Shown here piece after piece: positions 16,909-26,189 of a stretch of 64,000 nt of DNA. Position 1 is the first letter of the stretch. Every line of letters begins with the position of its first letter. The notes below the pieces were generated by a model. The model searched no databases, was not told the DNA's origin, and worked only from the letters and a program-made list of their open reading frames with translations. The translations under genes were made by a program, and so were the position numbers. Source of the stretch: Nocardia sp. NBC_01329 (lineage in GTDB: Bacteria > Actinomycetota > Actinomycetes > Mycobacteriales > Mycobacteriaceae); NCBI RefSeq assembly GCF_035956715.1, contig NZ_CP108381.1:930001-994000 (forward strand), in the 5' to 3' direction.

Positions 16909-17112
16909 ATGGCTCAAGGCAGTGTGAAGTGGTTCAACAGCGAGAAGGGCTTCGGCTTCATCGCGCAAGACGGGGGCGGACCTGACGTCTTCGTGCATTA
17001 CTCCGCGGTATCCGGCAACGGTTTCCGGACCCTCGAAGAGGGCCAGCGGGTGGAGTTCGAGATCGGGCAGGGCCAGAAGGGTCCGCAAGCTCAGGACGTT
17101 CGCTCCATCTGA
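16909..17112 (+). CDS. cspA: Cold-shock protein (CspA family)
   Basis: This 67-residue single cold-shock domain binds single-stranded nucleic acid and acts as an RNA chaperone. RNP1-like KGFGFI (13-18) and RNP2-like VFVHYSA (27-33) are present. The start [10 protein letters not shown] matches the family exactly, fixing ATG 16909 although the Shine-Dalgarno is weak. A strong terminator follows 17 nt after the stop, so it is monocistronic. Confidence 0.95.
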   Translation: MAQGSVKWFNSEKGFGFIAQDGGGPDVFVHYSAVSGNGFRTLEEGQRVEFEIGQGQKGPQAQDVRSI

Positions 17113-17128
17113 GTGATGTGACGATGCA

Positions 17129-17170
17129 GCGCGGCCCCGCACCGAAGAGGTGCGGGGCCGCGCGTCGTTT
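17129..17170 (+). terminator. Intrinsic terminator after cspA
   Basis: A 15-bp perfect GC-rich stem (17129-17143 with 17149-17163, 5-nt loop) is followed by GTCGTTTT. Confidence 0.85.
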
Positions 17171-17397
17171 TCGGGTAGGTGCGGCGGCAGGCATTGCCGC
17201 GGATGCCGGCGCTCTACCCGGGCCAGGCGTCACCCCGGCCTGGTGAGCAGGGATACGCGCGTGATTCCGCACACCCGGTCCGTTTGGTTCGCGCAGGTCG
17301 ACGGGCGCCGACAGCAGGGGGCAGGACATGGCCGGATCGGTCCGAACTAAGCTTGGGCCCGTCAACTGGCCGTCCCCACATCCAGGAGTACCCCACT

Positions 17398-18996
17398 GTG
17401 AGCCAAGCAGGCCGTCCTGTAGTTCTGATCGCCGACAAGCTCGCCCAGTCGACCGTCGACGCGCTCGGTGACGGTGTCGAGGTCCGTTGGGTCGACGGCC
17501 CGGATCGGCCCGCACTGCTGGCCGCGGTGCCGGCAGCCGATGCGCTGCTCGTCCGCTCCGCGACCACCGTCGATGCCGAAGTCCTCGAGGCGGGCAAGAA
17601 CCTGCAGATCGTGGCCCGGGCCGGAGTCGGCCTGGACAATGTCGATGTCCCCGCCGCCACCGAACGCGGCGTGATGGTCGTCAACGCGCCGACCTCGAAT
17701 ATCCACACCGCCGCCGAGCACGCCGTCACCCTGCTGCTGAGCGCGGCCCGCCAGGTTCCGGCCGCCGACGCCACCCTGCGCGAACACACCTGGAAACGCA
17801 GCAGCTTCAACGGTGTGGAGATCTTCGGCAAAACCGTCGGCGTGCTCGGCCTCGGCCGTATCGGGCAGCTGTTCGCGGCCCGTCTCGCAGCTTTCGAGAC
17901 CAAGATCGTCGCCTACGACCCCTACGTCTCCCCGGCACGCGCCGCGCAGCTCGGTATCGAACTGCTGACCCTCGACGAGGTGCTCGAGCGGGCCGACCTC
18001 ATCTCCATCCACCTGCCGAAGACCCCGGAGACCAAGGGCCTGCTCGGCAAGGACGCTCTCGCCAAGACCAAGAAGGGCGTCATCATCGTCAACGCCGCGC
18101 GCGGTGGCCTGGTGGACGAGGCCGCGCTCGCCGCGGCGATCACCTCGGGTCACGTGCGGGCCGCCGGTATCGACGTCTACGAGACCGAGCCCTGCACCGA
18201 CAGCCCGCTGTTCGAACTGCCGCAGGTCGTGGTGACGCCGCATCTCGGCGCTTCCACCAGCGAGGCCCAGGACCGGGCGGGCACCGATGTCGCCAAATCG
18301 GTACTGCTGGCCCTGGCCGGTGAGTTCGTACCGGGCGCGGTCAACGTGACCGGCGGTACGGTCGGCGATGAGGTCGCGCCATGGCTGGACCTGGTGCGCA
18401 AGCAGGGCGCACTGCTCGGTGCGCTCGCCGACGAACTGCCGGTGAGCCTGGAGGTGCAGGTGCGCGGTGAACTGGCCGCCTCCGACGTCGAGGTGCTGCA
18501 GCTCGCGGCACTGCGCGGAGTGTTCTCCGCCCATGTCGACGATCAGGTGACCTTCGTCAACGCGCCGGCGCTGGCCCAGGCCCGCGGGATCACCGCCGAG
18601 GTGACCACGGTGACCGAGAGCCCCAGCCACCGCAGCCTGGTGGATCTGCGCGCGGTGTTCGGTGACGGCCGCACCATCAATGTGGCGGGTGCGCTGACCG
18701 AGCCGCAGCAGGTCGAGAAGATCGTCAACATCAACGGCCGCAACTACGATATGCGCGCCGAGGGCATCAACCTGGCGGTCCTCAACTACGAGGACAAGCC
18801 GGGCGCCCTGGGCAGGGTCGGCACCGCACTGGGCGCCGCCGGGGTCGATATCCTCGCCGCTCAGCTCACCCAGGACGCCAACAAAGAAGGCGCCACGGTG
18901 GTGTTGCGGGTCAACAAGGAGGTGTCCGAGGCGGTGCGGTCGGAGATCGCCACCGCGGTCGGCGCCGCCAAGGTCGCACTGGTCGACCTCTTCTGA
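17398..18996 (+). CDS. serA: D-3-phosphoglycerate dehydrogenase
   Basis: This enzyme oxidises 3-phosphoglycerate to 3-phosphohydroxypyruvate with NAD+, the first step of serine synthesis. The 532-residue long form has a nucleotide-binding motif GLGRIG (151-156), the catalytic residues R235 (NAARGG), Glu in YETEP (262-264) and H282 (TPHLGAS), an intervening ASB domain, and a C-terminal ACT domain (about 460-532) for serine feedback. The GTG start at 17398 follows AGGAG by about 9 nt; a longer in-frame extension is not supported. In mycobacteria serA is followed by leuB, as here. Confidence 0.96.
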   Translation: MSQAGRPVVLIADKLAQSTVDALGDGVEVRWVDGPDRPALLAAVPAADALLVRSATTVDAEVLEAGKNLQIVARAGVGLDNVDVPAATERGVMVVNAPTSNIHTAAEHAVTLLLSAARQVPAADATLREHTWKRSSFNGVEIFGKTVGVLGLGRIGQLFAARLAAFETKIVAYDPYVSPARAAQLGIELLTLDEVLERADLISIHLPKTPETKGLLGKDALAKTKKGVIIVNAARGGLVDEAALAAAITSGHVRAAGIDVYETEPCTDSPLFELPQVVVTPHLGASTSEAQDRAGTDVAKSVLLALAGEFVPGAVNVTGGTVGDEVAPWLDLVRKQGALLGALADELPVSLEVQVRGELAASDVEVLQLAALRGVFSAHVDDQVTFVNAPALAQARGITAEVTTVTESPSHRSLVDLRAVFGDGRTINVAGALTEPQQVEKIVNINGRNYDMRAEGINLAVLNYEDKPGALGRVGTALGAAGVDILAAQLTQDANKEGATVVLRVNKEVSEAVRSEIATAVGAAKVALVDLF

Positions 18997-19055
18997 GGTA
19001 ACCGTGCGCGCTACCGCCCGGGCCGGTGGGTGGCGCGCACCGATGGGCACCGCTC

Positions 19056-19081
19056 CGCCCCGGGCCGCATTGCCCGGGGCG
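19056..19081 (+). terminator. Hairpin between serA and leuB
   Basis: A 10-bp GC stem (19056-19065 with 19072-19081, 6-nt loop) is followed by TTCGG. The weak U-tract makes it a possible, not certain, terminator. Confidence 0.45.
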
Positions 19082-19225
19082 TTCGGTACCCGGACACCGT
19101 CGCAGCGACAGGACACCGACAGGACACTGCCGCGTCGGGACATCGCCGCGACAAAGCCGCACCCGGCCCGGCAGCCGCGTCCCGCTCTGTTCGCGGCCTC
19201 GTCGTTCGTAGAAAGCGTGGTTGTC

Positions 19226-20233
19226 ATGAAACTCGCCGTGATCCCTGGTGACGGTATCGGCCCGGAAGTCGTCGCCGAGGCGCTCAAGGTGCTCGATGTG
19301 GTGCTGCCCGGAGTCGAGCGCACCGAATACGATCTGGGCGCCAAGCGCTACCACGCCACCGGCGAGATCCTGCCCGAATCGGTGCTGCCCGAACTCAAAC
19401 AGCACGACGCCATCCTGCTGGGCGCGATCGGCGATCCGTCGGTACCCAGCGGAGTCCTGGAACGTGGCCTGCTGCTGCGCACCCGTTTCGCGCTCGATCA
19501 TCATGTGAACCTGCGCCCCTCGAAGCTGTACCCGGGAGTCGCCAGCCCGCTGGCGGGCACCCCGGATATCGACTTCGTGGTGGTCCGCGAGGGTACCGAG
19601 GGCCCGTACACCGGCACCGGTGGCGCGATCCGCGTGGACACCCCGCACGAGGTCGCCACCGAGGTCAGCACCAACACCCGGTTCGGTGTCGAACGAGTGG
19701 TCCGTTACGCCTTCGCCAAGGCGCGGACCCGCCGCAAGCACCTCACGCTGGTGCACAAGACGAACGTGCTCGCCTTCGCCGGTTCGCTGTGGCAGCGCAC
19801 CGTCGACGAGGTCGGTGCGGAATTCGGTGATGTCGAGGTCGCCTATCAGCACATCGACGCCGCCACCATCCATATGGTCAACGACCCGGGCCGCTTCGAT
19901 GTGATCGTCACCGACAACCTGTTCGGCGATATCATCACCGACCTCGCCGCCGCCGTGAGCGGTGGTATCGGCCTGGCGGCCAGCGGCAATATCGACGCCA
20001 CCGGCACCAACCCGAGCATGTTCGAACCGGTGCACGGCAGTGCCCCCGATATCGCCGGCCGGTCCGAGGCCGACCCGACCGCGGCCATTCTCTCGGTCTC
20101 GCTGCTGCTCGAGCACAAGGGCGAAACCGCTGCCGCCGTCCGTATTCAGGAGGCGGTCGCCGAGGATCTGTCCGGCCGGACCGGTACCGCGTCGACCACC
20201 GCGATCGGCGACCGGATCGCCGCCGCCCTCTGA
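19226..20233 (+). CDS. leuB: 3-isopropylmalate dehydrogenase
   Basis: This enzyme oxidatively decarboxylates 3-isopropylmalate in leucine synthesis. The 335 residues start [15 protein letters not shown]. The Arg-containing substrate loop ([13 protein letters not shown]), the metal-binding Asp cluster ([15 protein letters not shown]) and the NAD-specific HGSAPDIAG are all present. The short actinobacterial type lacks extra insertions. The in-frame region upstream of ATG 19226 is low-complexity and not coding. The leuCD genes lie 7 kb away in the same direction. Confidence 0.96.
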   Translation: MKLAVIPGDGIGPEVVAEALKVLDVVLPGVERTEYDLGAKRYHATGEILPESVLPELKQHDAILLGAIGDPSVPSGVLERGLLLRTRFALDHHVNLRPSKLYPGVASPLAGTPDIDFVVVREGTEGPYTGTGGAIRVDTPHEVATEVSTNTRFGVERVVRYAFAKARTRRKHLTLVHKTNVLAFAGSLWQRTVDEVGAEFGDVEVAYQHIDAATIHMVNDPGRFDVIVTDNLFGDIITDLAAAVSGGIGLAASGNIDATGTNPSMFEPVHGSAPDIAGRSEADPTAAILSVSLLLEHKGETAAAVRIQEAVAEDLSGRTGTASTTAIGDRIAAAL

Positions 20234-20283
20234 CCTAGGCCGATCTGTATCTTCGCGGACGAAATCGGTTCGGGGGTCCGATA

Positions 20284-20315
20284 CCATCGGGGATACCTGG
20301 GTGTATCCCCGATGG
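20284..20315 (+). terminator. Hairpin after leuB
   Basis: A 13-bp perfect stem (20284-20296 with 20303-20315, loop CTGGGT) lies between leuB and the Uma2-like ORF. No U-tract follows, so it may terminate poorly or act as a processing or stability element. Confidence 0.5.
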
Positions 20316-20340
20316 ACGGCCCGAGGGCTTGGAGGGCAGC

Positions 20341-20778
20341 ATGACCGCGTGGCACGCCACCAGTGATGTCGGCTTCGGCCCCTACACAGTGCTGGATCTG
20401 TACGACTTGCCGGAGGACGGTAAGGGTTTCGAACTCGAAGACGGGTGGTTGGTCGAGGTGGCAGCGGGGGCGCGACACAGCTTCATCGGCTGGTCGCTGG
20501 CCGGCCTGATCAGAACCGCCGCCGATCGCGCTGATGTATTCGTGTGCGATGGCGGTGAATGGGAAGTCAGCACTCCGACGGGTATCCGGAAGCCTGACAT
20601 CTTCGTAGTTCCCCGAGCAGTCGCGCGAGCCGCGATCGTCGACGAATCGCCGAAACTGATCCCGGGTACCGACATCCTGCTGGCCGTCGAGGTCGTATCG
20701 CCCGGGAGCGGCAGCGAACGTACCGACCGAGTGCGGAAGGTACGCGAGTACGCGGCGCTGGGAATCTCGCAGTACTAA
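20341..20778 (+). CDS. Uma2-family (DUF820) PD-(D/E)XK protein, C-terminally truncated
   Basis: This 145-residue protein belongs to the Uma2 restriction-endonuclease-like fold family. The catalytic core is visible: Asp in RKPDIFVV, Glu in LLAVEVVSPGS and Lys in RKVREYA. Members normally run about 180-200 residues and continue past EYAALGISQY into YWIVD-type strands. Here TAA follows at once and the next gene begins 36 nt on, so the last strands are missing. The start at ATG 20341 has GGAGG 7 nt upstream. It has no partner gene. It could be a decayed copy or a minimal active form. Confidence 0.65.
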   Translation: MTAWHATSDVGFGPYTVLDLYDLPEDGKGFELEDGWLVEVAAGARHSFIGWSLAGLIRTAADRADVFVCDGGEWEVSTPTGIRKPDIFVVPRAVARAAIVDESPKLIPGTDILLAVEVVSPGSGSERTDRVRKVREYAALGISQY

Positions 20779-20813
20779 CCGGCCCGGCCACTGGATGAAC
20801 AACTGGTCGGTGC

Positions 20814-22031
20814 TTACTCCAGAGGTTTTTCCGACGCCACCGGAACCAGTGGGATCGCTACCGCGGCCAAGGCTGCCGCCGCGAGGTAGACGGCGGGAAA
20901 ACCGGTCGCGGTGATGAGCGCTCCGAATACCGGCGGCACCGCGGCGACTGTCAGGTTCTGGCCGGTGTTCTGGATGCCCAGACCACGGCCGCTCCAGAAC
21001 GGCCCGGCGCGTTCGGCGATGGCGGTGAACGCCAGCCCGTTGTCGGACACCGTCACCACCGAGGCGACGACCAGCAGTGGGACGGCCACCCACCACCAGT
21101 GGGTCCAGGAGGTCAGTGCCAGCAACGCCATTGTGGCGACCGCGGCGATCGCGACCTGACGTAGTGGCTGCATCCGGCTGCCGACCTGATCCGACCAGGC
21201 GCCCGCCCCGATCCGGCCCAGCGCGCCCAGGATCTGCGTGCCGGTGACCAAGGCCCCGGCGGCCGCCAAGGACCAGCCCAGGTCGCGGTGCAACCAGAGC
21301 AGAGCGAAGGTCCAGACGGTGGCCTGGGGGACGACGAGCAGGATCGAGACGCCGTGGATTCGCCACAGTGTGCTGCTGCCCCGGTAAGGGTTGGCGCCGG
21401 TGGCCTGTGCTCGCGTGGGACGGGGTGGATCGATGATCCCAAGCAGACAACATACGGCGGCCAGTCCGGCCAGGATCGCGGGGACGCTCAGCGCGGGCGC
21501 GACCCCGAAACTCTGCGCGGCCAGTGGAATGGATATCGCCGCGATCCCGACACCGATGGGCTGCCCGGTCTGGCGGATTCCCATGGCCAGGCCGCGCCGG
21601 TCGGGCGGGAACCAGCCGACGATCACCCGGCCACTGGCGCCGTTGGTACTGGCGGCACCGATACCGCCGAGGAACAGCAGGACCCCGAGGGCCGGGTAGC
21701 TGGTCGTGAAAGCGGCTGCGGCACCGGCCGCGCACATGATCAGTGGCCCGGCTACCAGGGCGATACGTTCGCCGACCCGGTCGACCAGATAGCCCCAGGC
21801 GATGAGGGCGCAGCACAGACCGACGGTGGGCATGGCGACGAGCAGGCCGGCGGTGGGCAGCGGCATCCCGCCGGCGGTGAGCGCGGGAAGCAGGAATGGG
21901 ACGCCGTGGACGAAGATCGCGCTGGTGGTCTGGGCGAAGACGCCGAAGACGAGCATGAACCAGCGGTGGGCGGGGGATACCTGCCTACCGGGTGCGGCGA
22001 TCGGGACGGCCGCCGATGAACTGTGCGCCAT
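20814..22031 (-). CDS. MFS transporter
   Basis: This 405-residue major facilitator has about 12 membrane segments in two halves and the loop motif ADRxGR-like VDRVGERIAL after TM2; a second RGLAMGIRQTG lies in TM5. The NarK/YjjL-like sequence MGIRQTGQPIGVG suggests a small-molecule or anion transporter, but the substrate is unknown. An MFS gene occupies the same place (Rv2994) between leuB and the FAH/gltX pair in M. tuberculosis as I remember it. A palindrome covers its -10 region. Confidence 0.85.
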   Translation of the reverse strand: MAHSSSAAVPIAAPGRQVSPAHRWFMLVFGVFAQTTSAIFVHGVPFLLPALTAGGMPLPTAGLLVAMPTVGLCCALIAWGYLVDRVGERIALVAGPLIMCAAGAAAAFTTSYPALGVLLFLGGIGAASTNGASGRVIVGWFPPDRRGLAMGIRQTGQPIGVGIAAISIPLAAQSFGVAPALSVPAILAGLAAVCCLLGIIDPPRPTRAQATGANPYRGSSTLWRIHGVSILLVVPQATVWTFALLWLHRDLGWSLAAAGALVTGTQILGALGRIGAGAWSDQVGSRMQPLRQVAIAAVATMALLALTSWTHWWWVAVPLLVVASVVTVSDNGLAFTAIAERAGPFWSGRGLGIQNTGQNLTVAAVPPVFGALITATGFPAVYLAAAALAAVAIPLVPVASEKPLE

Positions 22032-22054
22032 GGTTCCCCATCTCGAAACGAGAG

Positions 22055-22073
22055 CATCTCATTATATGAGATG
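22055..22073. promoter_or_regulatory. Palindromic operator over the MFS promoter
   Basis: The perfect inverted repeat CATCTCAT-TAT-ATGAGATG contains, on the minus strand, a consensus -10 hexamer TATAAT (22061-22066). The start codon of the MFS gene is 24 nt downstream. No -35 is clear. No adjacent regulator gene explains it. Confidence 0.5.
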
Positions 22074-22217
22074 AAATTCTCAATCGATGAACTTACCTCG
22101 GCCACGGTACACCTCCGGGCCGTGGAGCCCCCGAGTAGTGTCGCGGTTCTCACCGTCGGCCGGACCGACCGGTCGGGCGCATTCGGGCTGGTGAACCCGG
22201 CTGGATAGACTTCGGTC

Positions 22218-22979
22218 ATGCGTCTAGGTCGAGTTGCCAGCCCCGACGGGGTCGCGTTCGTCGCCATCGAAGGCGAGACCGCAAAGGAAATCGCCGAACA
22301 TCCGTTCGGCACCCCGACGTTCACCGGCCGCAGCTGGCCGCTGCCCGATATCCGCCTGCTCGCTCCGATCCTCGCCAGCAAAGTGATCTGCGTCGGAAAG
22401 AACTACGCGTCCCACGCCGCGGAGATGGGCGGAGAGGCACCGGCCGAACCGGTGATCTTCATCAAACCGAACACGTCCATCATCGGACCCGATATCCCGA
22501 TCATCCTGCCGCCCAGCTCCTCCCGCGTCGACTACGAGGGCGAGCTCGCGGTGGTCATCGGGCGCCCCTGCAAGGATGTACCCGCCGCCCGGGCCAAGGA
22601 CGTCATCCTGGGCTATACCGTCGCCAACGACGTGACCGCCCGCGACCAGCAGGCCCAGGACGGCCAATGGACCCGGGCCAAGGGCTACGACACCTTCTGC
22701 CCCCTGGGGCCGTGGATCGAAACCGAGCTCGATCCCGCTGACCTCGCGATCACCACCGAACTCGACGGCGAAGTACGCCAGCGCAGCACCACATCGCTGC
22801 TGCTGCACGATATCCCGGAAATCATCGAATGGGTCACCCGTGTGATGACCCTGCTGCCCGGTGATGTGATCCTCACCGGAACACCTGAGGGCGTCGGCCC
22901 GATGAAAGACGGCCAAACTGTGTCGGTGACCGTCGCCGGAATCGGTACGCTGACCAATCCTGTTGCCGCAAAACGCTGA
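22218..22979 (+). CDS. Fumarylacetoacetate hydrolase family protein
   Basis: This 253-residue protein has the FAH fold found in hydrolases and decarboxylases of small keto acids. The metal-binding acids appear in [12 protein letters not shown], and the [14 protein letters not shown] and [12 protein letters not shown] motifs are of the YcgM/oxaloacetate decarboxylase type. The end motif [16 protein letters not shown] is complete. It lies 13 nt upstream of gltX in the same direction, the order also seen in mycobacteria (Rv2993c-gltX). The exact substrate is not determinable; oxaloacetate decarboxylase or acylpyruvase activity is plausible. Confidence 0.88.
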   Translation: MRLGRVASPDGVAFVAIEGETAKEIAEHPFGTPTFTGRSWPLPDIRLLAPILASKVICVGKNYASHAAEMGGEAPAEPVIFIKPNTSIIGPDIPIILPPSSSRVDYEGELAVVIGRPCKDVPAARAKDVILGYTVANDVTARDQQAQDGQWTRAKGYDTFCPLGPWIETELDPADLAITTELDGEVRQRSTTSLLLHDIPEIIEWVTRVMTLLPGDVILTGTPEGVGPMKDGQTVSVTVAGIGTLTNPVAAKR

Positions 22980-22992
22980 ACGAAAGAGAGAC

Positions 22993-24468
22993 ATGACAAA
23001 CGTACGGGTCCGTTTCTGCCCGTCGCCCACCGGGACACCGCATGTCGGGCTCATCCGCACGGCGCTGTTCAACTGGGCCTACGCTCGCCATCACGGCGGC
23101 ACCTTCGTCTTCCGTATCGAGGACACCGATGCCGCACGAGATTCCGAAGAGTCCTATCAGGCGTTGTTGGACGCGCTGCGCTGGCTCGGACTCGATTGGG
23201 ACGAAGGTCCGGAAATCGGCGGGCCCTATGCGCCCTACCGGCAGTCGCAGCGCCGCGATATCCACCGCGACGTGGTAAAGAAACTTCTCGAGGCCGGCGA
23301 AGCCTACGAGTCCTTTTCCACACCAGAGGAAGTCGAGACACGCCACAAGGCGGCCGGACGCGATCCCAAACTCGGTTACGACAATTTCGACCGCGACCTC
23401 ACCGCCGAGCAGATCGCCGAATACAAGGCGGAGGGCCGGCCCCCGGTGATCCGGCTGCGCATGCCCGACACCGATATCACCTGGCACGATCTGGTCCGCG
23501 GTGAAACCACGTTCAAAGCCGGCTCCGTTCCGGACTACGCGCTCACCCGCGGCACCGGCGACCCGCTCTATACGCTGGTCAACCCGGTCGACGACGCGAC
23601 CATGCGAATAACCCACGTACTACGCGGGGAGGATCTGCTCTCCTCGACACCGCGCCAGATCGCGCTCTATGCCGCACTGCGGCGTATCGGGGTCGCCGAT
23701 TTCACTCCCGAATTCGGCCACCTTCCGTTCGTGATGGGTCAGGGCAACAAGAAGCTGTCCAAGCGTGATCCGGAAGCCGATCTCTTCCTGCACCGCGAGC
23801 GTGGATTCATTCCCGAGGGGCTCCTCAATTACCTCGCGCTGCTCGGCTGGAGTATCGCCGACGACCACGATGTGTTCTCCATGGACGAGATGGTGGCAGC
23901 CTTCGACATATCGAAAGTGAATTCGAACCCGGCGCGCTTCGACCAGAAGAAGGCCGACGCGATCAATGCCGAACACATCCGTTTGCTGGAGCCGGTCGAC
24001 TTTGCCGGACGGTTGCGCACCTTTTTCACGCACCACGGATATATAGGCAGCGGAACGGACGAGAAGACTTTCGCCGCGGCCGCGGATCTGGTGCAGACAC
24101 GTATTGTCGTTCTCGACGACGCATGGGGTCTCTTGCGATTCCTGTTCGCACCCACGGATGAGTTCACCATCGACCCCGCCGCGGGCAAGAAGAATTTGGG
24201 ACCGGACGCCGTACCGGTATTGGACGCCGCAATTTCCGCGCTCGAACCGCTGGTCTCCTGGACTGCGGCCGAGATCGAGAACGCATTGAAAGTCGCGCTC
24301 ATCGACGGAATGGAATTGAAACCACGCAAGGCATTCGCGCCGGTGCGGGTTTCGGTGACCGGATCCCACATCAGTCCGCCACTCTACGAATCGATGGAAC
24401 TGCTCGGTCGCGAGCTCACCATGCGGCGACTGCGCGATGGCCGGGAATGGGCGCCGCCGGCCGAATGA
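22993..24468 (+). CDS. gltX: Glutamyl-tRNA synthetase
   Basis: This class I synthetase charges tRNA-Glu, and in actinobacteria generally also tRNA-Gln with Glu for later GatCAB amidation. The 491 residues have the HIGH-type PTGTPHVG near residue 10-17, [11 protein letters not shown], and the KMSKS equivalent KLSKR. The anticodon-binding helical domain is complete. ATG 22993 follows GAGAG; the in-frame extension upstream would overlap the FAH gene. tRNA-Gln and tRNA-Glu genes lie just downstream. Confidence 0.96.
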   Translation: MTNVRVRFCPSPTGTPHVGLIRTALFNWAYARHHGGTFVFRIEDTDAARDSEESYQALLDALRWLGLDWDEGPEIGGPYAPYRQSQRRDIHRDVVKKLLEAGEAYESFSTPEEVETRHKAAGRDPKLGYDNFDRDLTAEQIAEYKAEGRPPVIRLRMPDTDITWHDLVRGETTFKAGSVPDYALTRGTGDPLYTLVNPVDDATMRITHVLRGEDLLSSTPRQIALYAALRRIGVADFTPEFGHLPFVMGQGNKKLSKRDPEADLFLHRERGFIPEGLLNYLALLGWSIADDHDVFSMDEMVAAFDISKVNSNPARFDQKKADAINAEHIRLLEPVDFAGRLRTFFTHHGYIGSGTDEKTFAAAADLVQTRIVVLDDAWGLLRFLFAPTDEFTIDPAAGKKNLGPDAVPVLDAAISALEPLVSWTAAEIENALKVALIDGMELKPRKAFAPVRVSVTGSHISPPLYESMELLGRELTMRRLRDGREWAPPAE

Positions 24469-24481
24469 GCACCGACGGCAC

Positions 24482-24514
24482 GAGACCGTCCCCGGCGCTG
24501 CCGGGGACGGTCTC
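24482..24514 (+). terminator. Hairpin after gltX
   Basis: A 15-bp perfect GC stem (24482-24496 with 24500-24514, loop GCT) starts 13 nt after the stop. No U-tract follows, as is common in actinobacteria. Confidence 0.7.
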
Positions 24515-24688
24515 CGCCCGCACGGGGCCGGAAAACATCGACCGACGGTCCCGCATCGACCGTTACCTACCTGATGTGGCGGCGTGACCAGGCGATTTGT
24601 AGTTTCCCCCGAGCAGTTTGGTACTCTCTTCCTCGGCCGGAACGACGGTGTCACCGCGGCCAGCGGTGAAGCCGAAAGCCCAGGTCAT

Positions 24689-24760
24689 TGGGGTATGGTG
24701 TAATTGGCAACACAGCTGATTCTGGTTCAGCCATTCTAGGTTCGAGTCCTGGTACCCCAG
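24689..24760 (+). tRNA. tRNA-Gln (CTG)
   Basis: A 72-nt cloverleaf with a 7-bp acceptor stem TGGGGTA/TACCCCA, anticodon stem GCTGA/TCAGC with loop TTCTGGT (anticodon CTG), T-loop TTCGAGT and discriminator G. CCA is not encoded. It follows gltX. Confidence 0.96.
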
Positions 24761-24909
24761 CGGAGATCGCTCTCAGCTTCATCGTCCAGATGCGGTGTCG
24801 AACGAGTTTTCCAGGCGATTTGGTCGCCGCCGCCCGGTCGGTTACGCTGATCGAGCTTCGGATCGAGAGATCCGCGATCCACTCCAGCCAGGAGTTGATC
24901 ACAAGTCCT

Positions 24910-24982
24910 GGCCCCGTCGTCTAGCGGCCTAGGACGCCGCCCTCTCAAGGCGGTAGCGCGGGTTCAAATCCCGTCGGGGCTA
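24910..24982 (+). tRNA. tRNA-Glu (CTC)
   Basis: A 73-nt cloverleaf with acceptor GGCCCCG/CGGGGCT (G1-U72 wobble), D-stem GTC/GAC, anticodon stem CCGCC/GGCGG with loop CTCTCAA (anticodon CTC), T-loop TTCAAAT and discriminator A. It lies 149 nt after tRNA-Gln. Confidence 0.95.
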
Positions 24983-24993
24983 CTCAGCTAGCA

Positions 24994-25030
24994 GGCTCAT
25001 GCTCATGGAGAGCATGAGCCTTTGCTGTTT
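24994..25030 (+). terminator. Intrinsic terminator after tRNA-Glu
   Basis: An 11-bp perfect stem GGCTCATGCTC/GAGCATGAGCC with a 5-nt loop is followed by TTTGCTGTTT. Confidence 0.8.
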
Positions 25031-25080
25031 CGCAATGTCTTGCGGGGGTGCAACCCCCGCACCCCGCCCAGGCGGGCTCG

Positions 25081-25284
25081 GCGCCCCCTGGACCCCCTTC
25101 AGGGACTGGGAGACAGTCCTGGGGTGTTGCCGGGGCTGCGCGCCCCAGGACCCCCTTTTCGGGACGGGACACCTTCTGGATGTGTTGCCGGGGCTGCGCC
25201 CCAGGGCCCCCTTTTCGGGACGGGATATCTCCTGGATGTGTTGCCGGGGCTGCGCCCCAGGGCCCCCTTTTCGGACTGGATACG
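25081..25284. repeat. Tandem repeat, about 56-59 bp, three and a half copies
   Basis: Copies begin with GCGCCCC at 25081, 25140, 25196 and 25252. Each unit has a GGGGC-TGC-GCCCC hairpin followed by CCCCCTTTTCGGGACGGG, so each resembles a small terminator. The last two full units are almost identical and the first is the most diverged. Frames across it on either strand are repeat artefacts. Confidence 0.8.
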
Positions 25285-25627
25285 TTCGGGTGTGCCGGGG
25301 TCGGGTGTCTGGAACTGATGTGAGCTTCATGCTCTTCGGCGGTATGTGCGTTTGTGCTTCTGGGAATTCGCCGTGGGGCGGTTCTGCTTCGAAAATGACG
25401 GCCGGTCGCGGCTATATCGGCCGGACTGTCTTCTTTCGAATGTGCGGGCCCGTTGTGGCTCCGGGCCTGGTGTGTGGGGCCTACCGTGGACGGTTCGGGT
25501 CGACGGGCCGGCTCGGGGGCACAGGTTTCGCTCGGTCGGATTCGGGTCGGTGGTGGGCCGGATGACGGCGGTTTCCGGGTGTGGCCCGAGGGGTTCCGGG
25601 TGCTGCCGCTGGGCAGCACCCGGGGTA
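25285..25627. other. Intergenic, no supported gene
   Basis: About 340 nt between the repeat array and the PPOX gene. Both strands carry short open frames without ribosome-binding sites or domain signal. A small dyad GTGCTGCC-GCTG-GGCAGCAC at 25600-25619 lies just past the PPOX stop codon and may terminate that minus-strand gene. Confidence 0.4.
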
Positions 25628-26155
25628 TCAGTCGTCCAGGGCGTTGGCGGTGGACCCGCCCAGGGGCATGGCGGGTAGGCCCAGTTTGCGGTGGTCCCAG
25701 CTGCGGATCCGGTCCGGGACGATGCGTACGGCGACTCGTTTGTTGAGCATTCCCTCGACGTATTCACGCATGTCATCGGTGTAGGGGCCGGTGTAGCGTT
25801 CCCAGACGCCGACCCCGACGGCGAACAGTTTCGCGGGGTCGTCGATGATCTCGGCGCGGCCTTCCAGGGAGACGCCGCGCAGAGTGTCGTAGGTTTTCCC
25901 GGCCTCGACCAGGCAGGTGACCGTGGGGTTTCTGCGCAGGTTGACTGCCTTCTGGGATTTGCCCTTGGTCTCGAACCACAGTTCGGGGATCGCGTCGGGC
26001 CGCTCCGGATCGGTGATCAGCGCGTACCACATGGCGGTGAGGTGTGGTTTTCCGTCCGCGCCGAGTGATGCCAGGGTGGCGACGCGGCTGCGGGTGAGGA
26101 AATCGGTGATCTCGGTATCGGTCATCACGATCTGTGACCGTTGCTTCACTCCCAT
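25628..26155 (-). CDS. PPOX-class (pyridoxamine oxidase-like, probably F420-dependent) protein
   Basis: This 175-residue split beta-barrel flavin/F420-binding protein has the family opening FLTRSRVATLASLGADGKPHLTAMWY and the cofactor-binding segment QKAVNLRRNPTVTCLVE. It corresponds in position to Rv2991 of M. tuberculosis as I remember it. Start ATG 26155 (MGVKQRSQ) is preceded by GGTGA; a later ATG at 26125 is possible. Its gene lies 34 nt downstream of the IclR regulator on the same strand. The cofactor cannot be settled by eye, but F420 genes exist in this genome (cofC/fbiD nearby). Confidence 0.82.
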   Translation of the reverse strand: MGVKQRSQIVMTDTEITDFLTRSRVATLASLGADGKPHLTAMWYALITDPERPDAIPELWFETKGKSQKAVNLRRNPTVTCLVEAGKTYDTLRGVSLEGRAEIIDDPAKLFAVGVGVWERYTGPYTDDMREYVEGMLNKRVAVRIVPDRIRSWDHRKLGLPAMPLGGSTANALDD

Positions 26156-26189
26156 CAGGTCACCATAAGTGACGGCATCTGCCTGCCGC

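Noticed and set aside
25081..25284. Possible coding repeat protein across the 56-59 bp units
   Set aside because: Unit lengths of 59, 56 and 56 are not multiples of three, no ribosome-binding site exists, and hairpins dominate.
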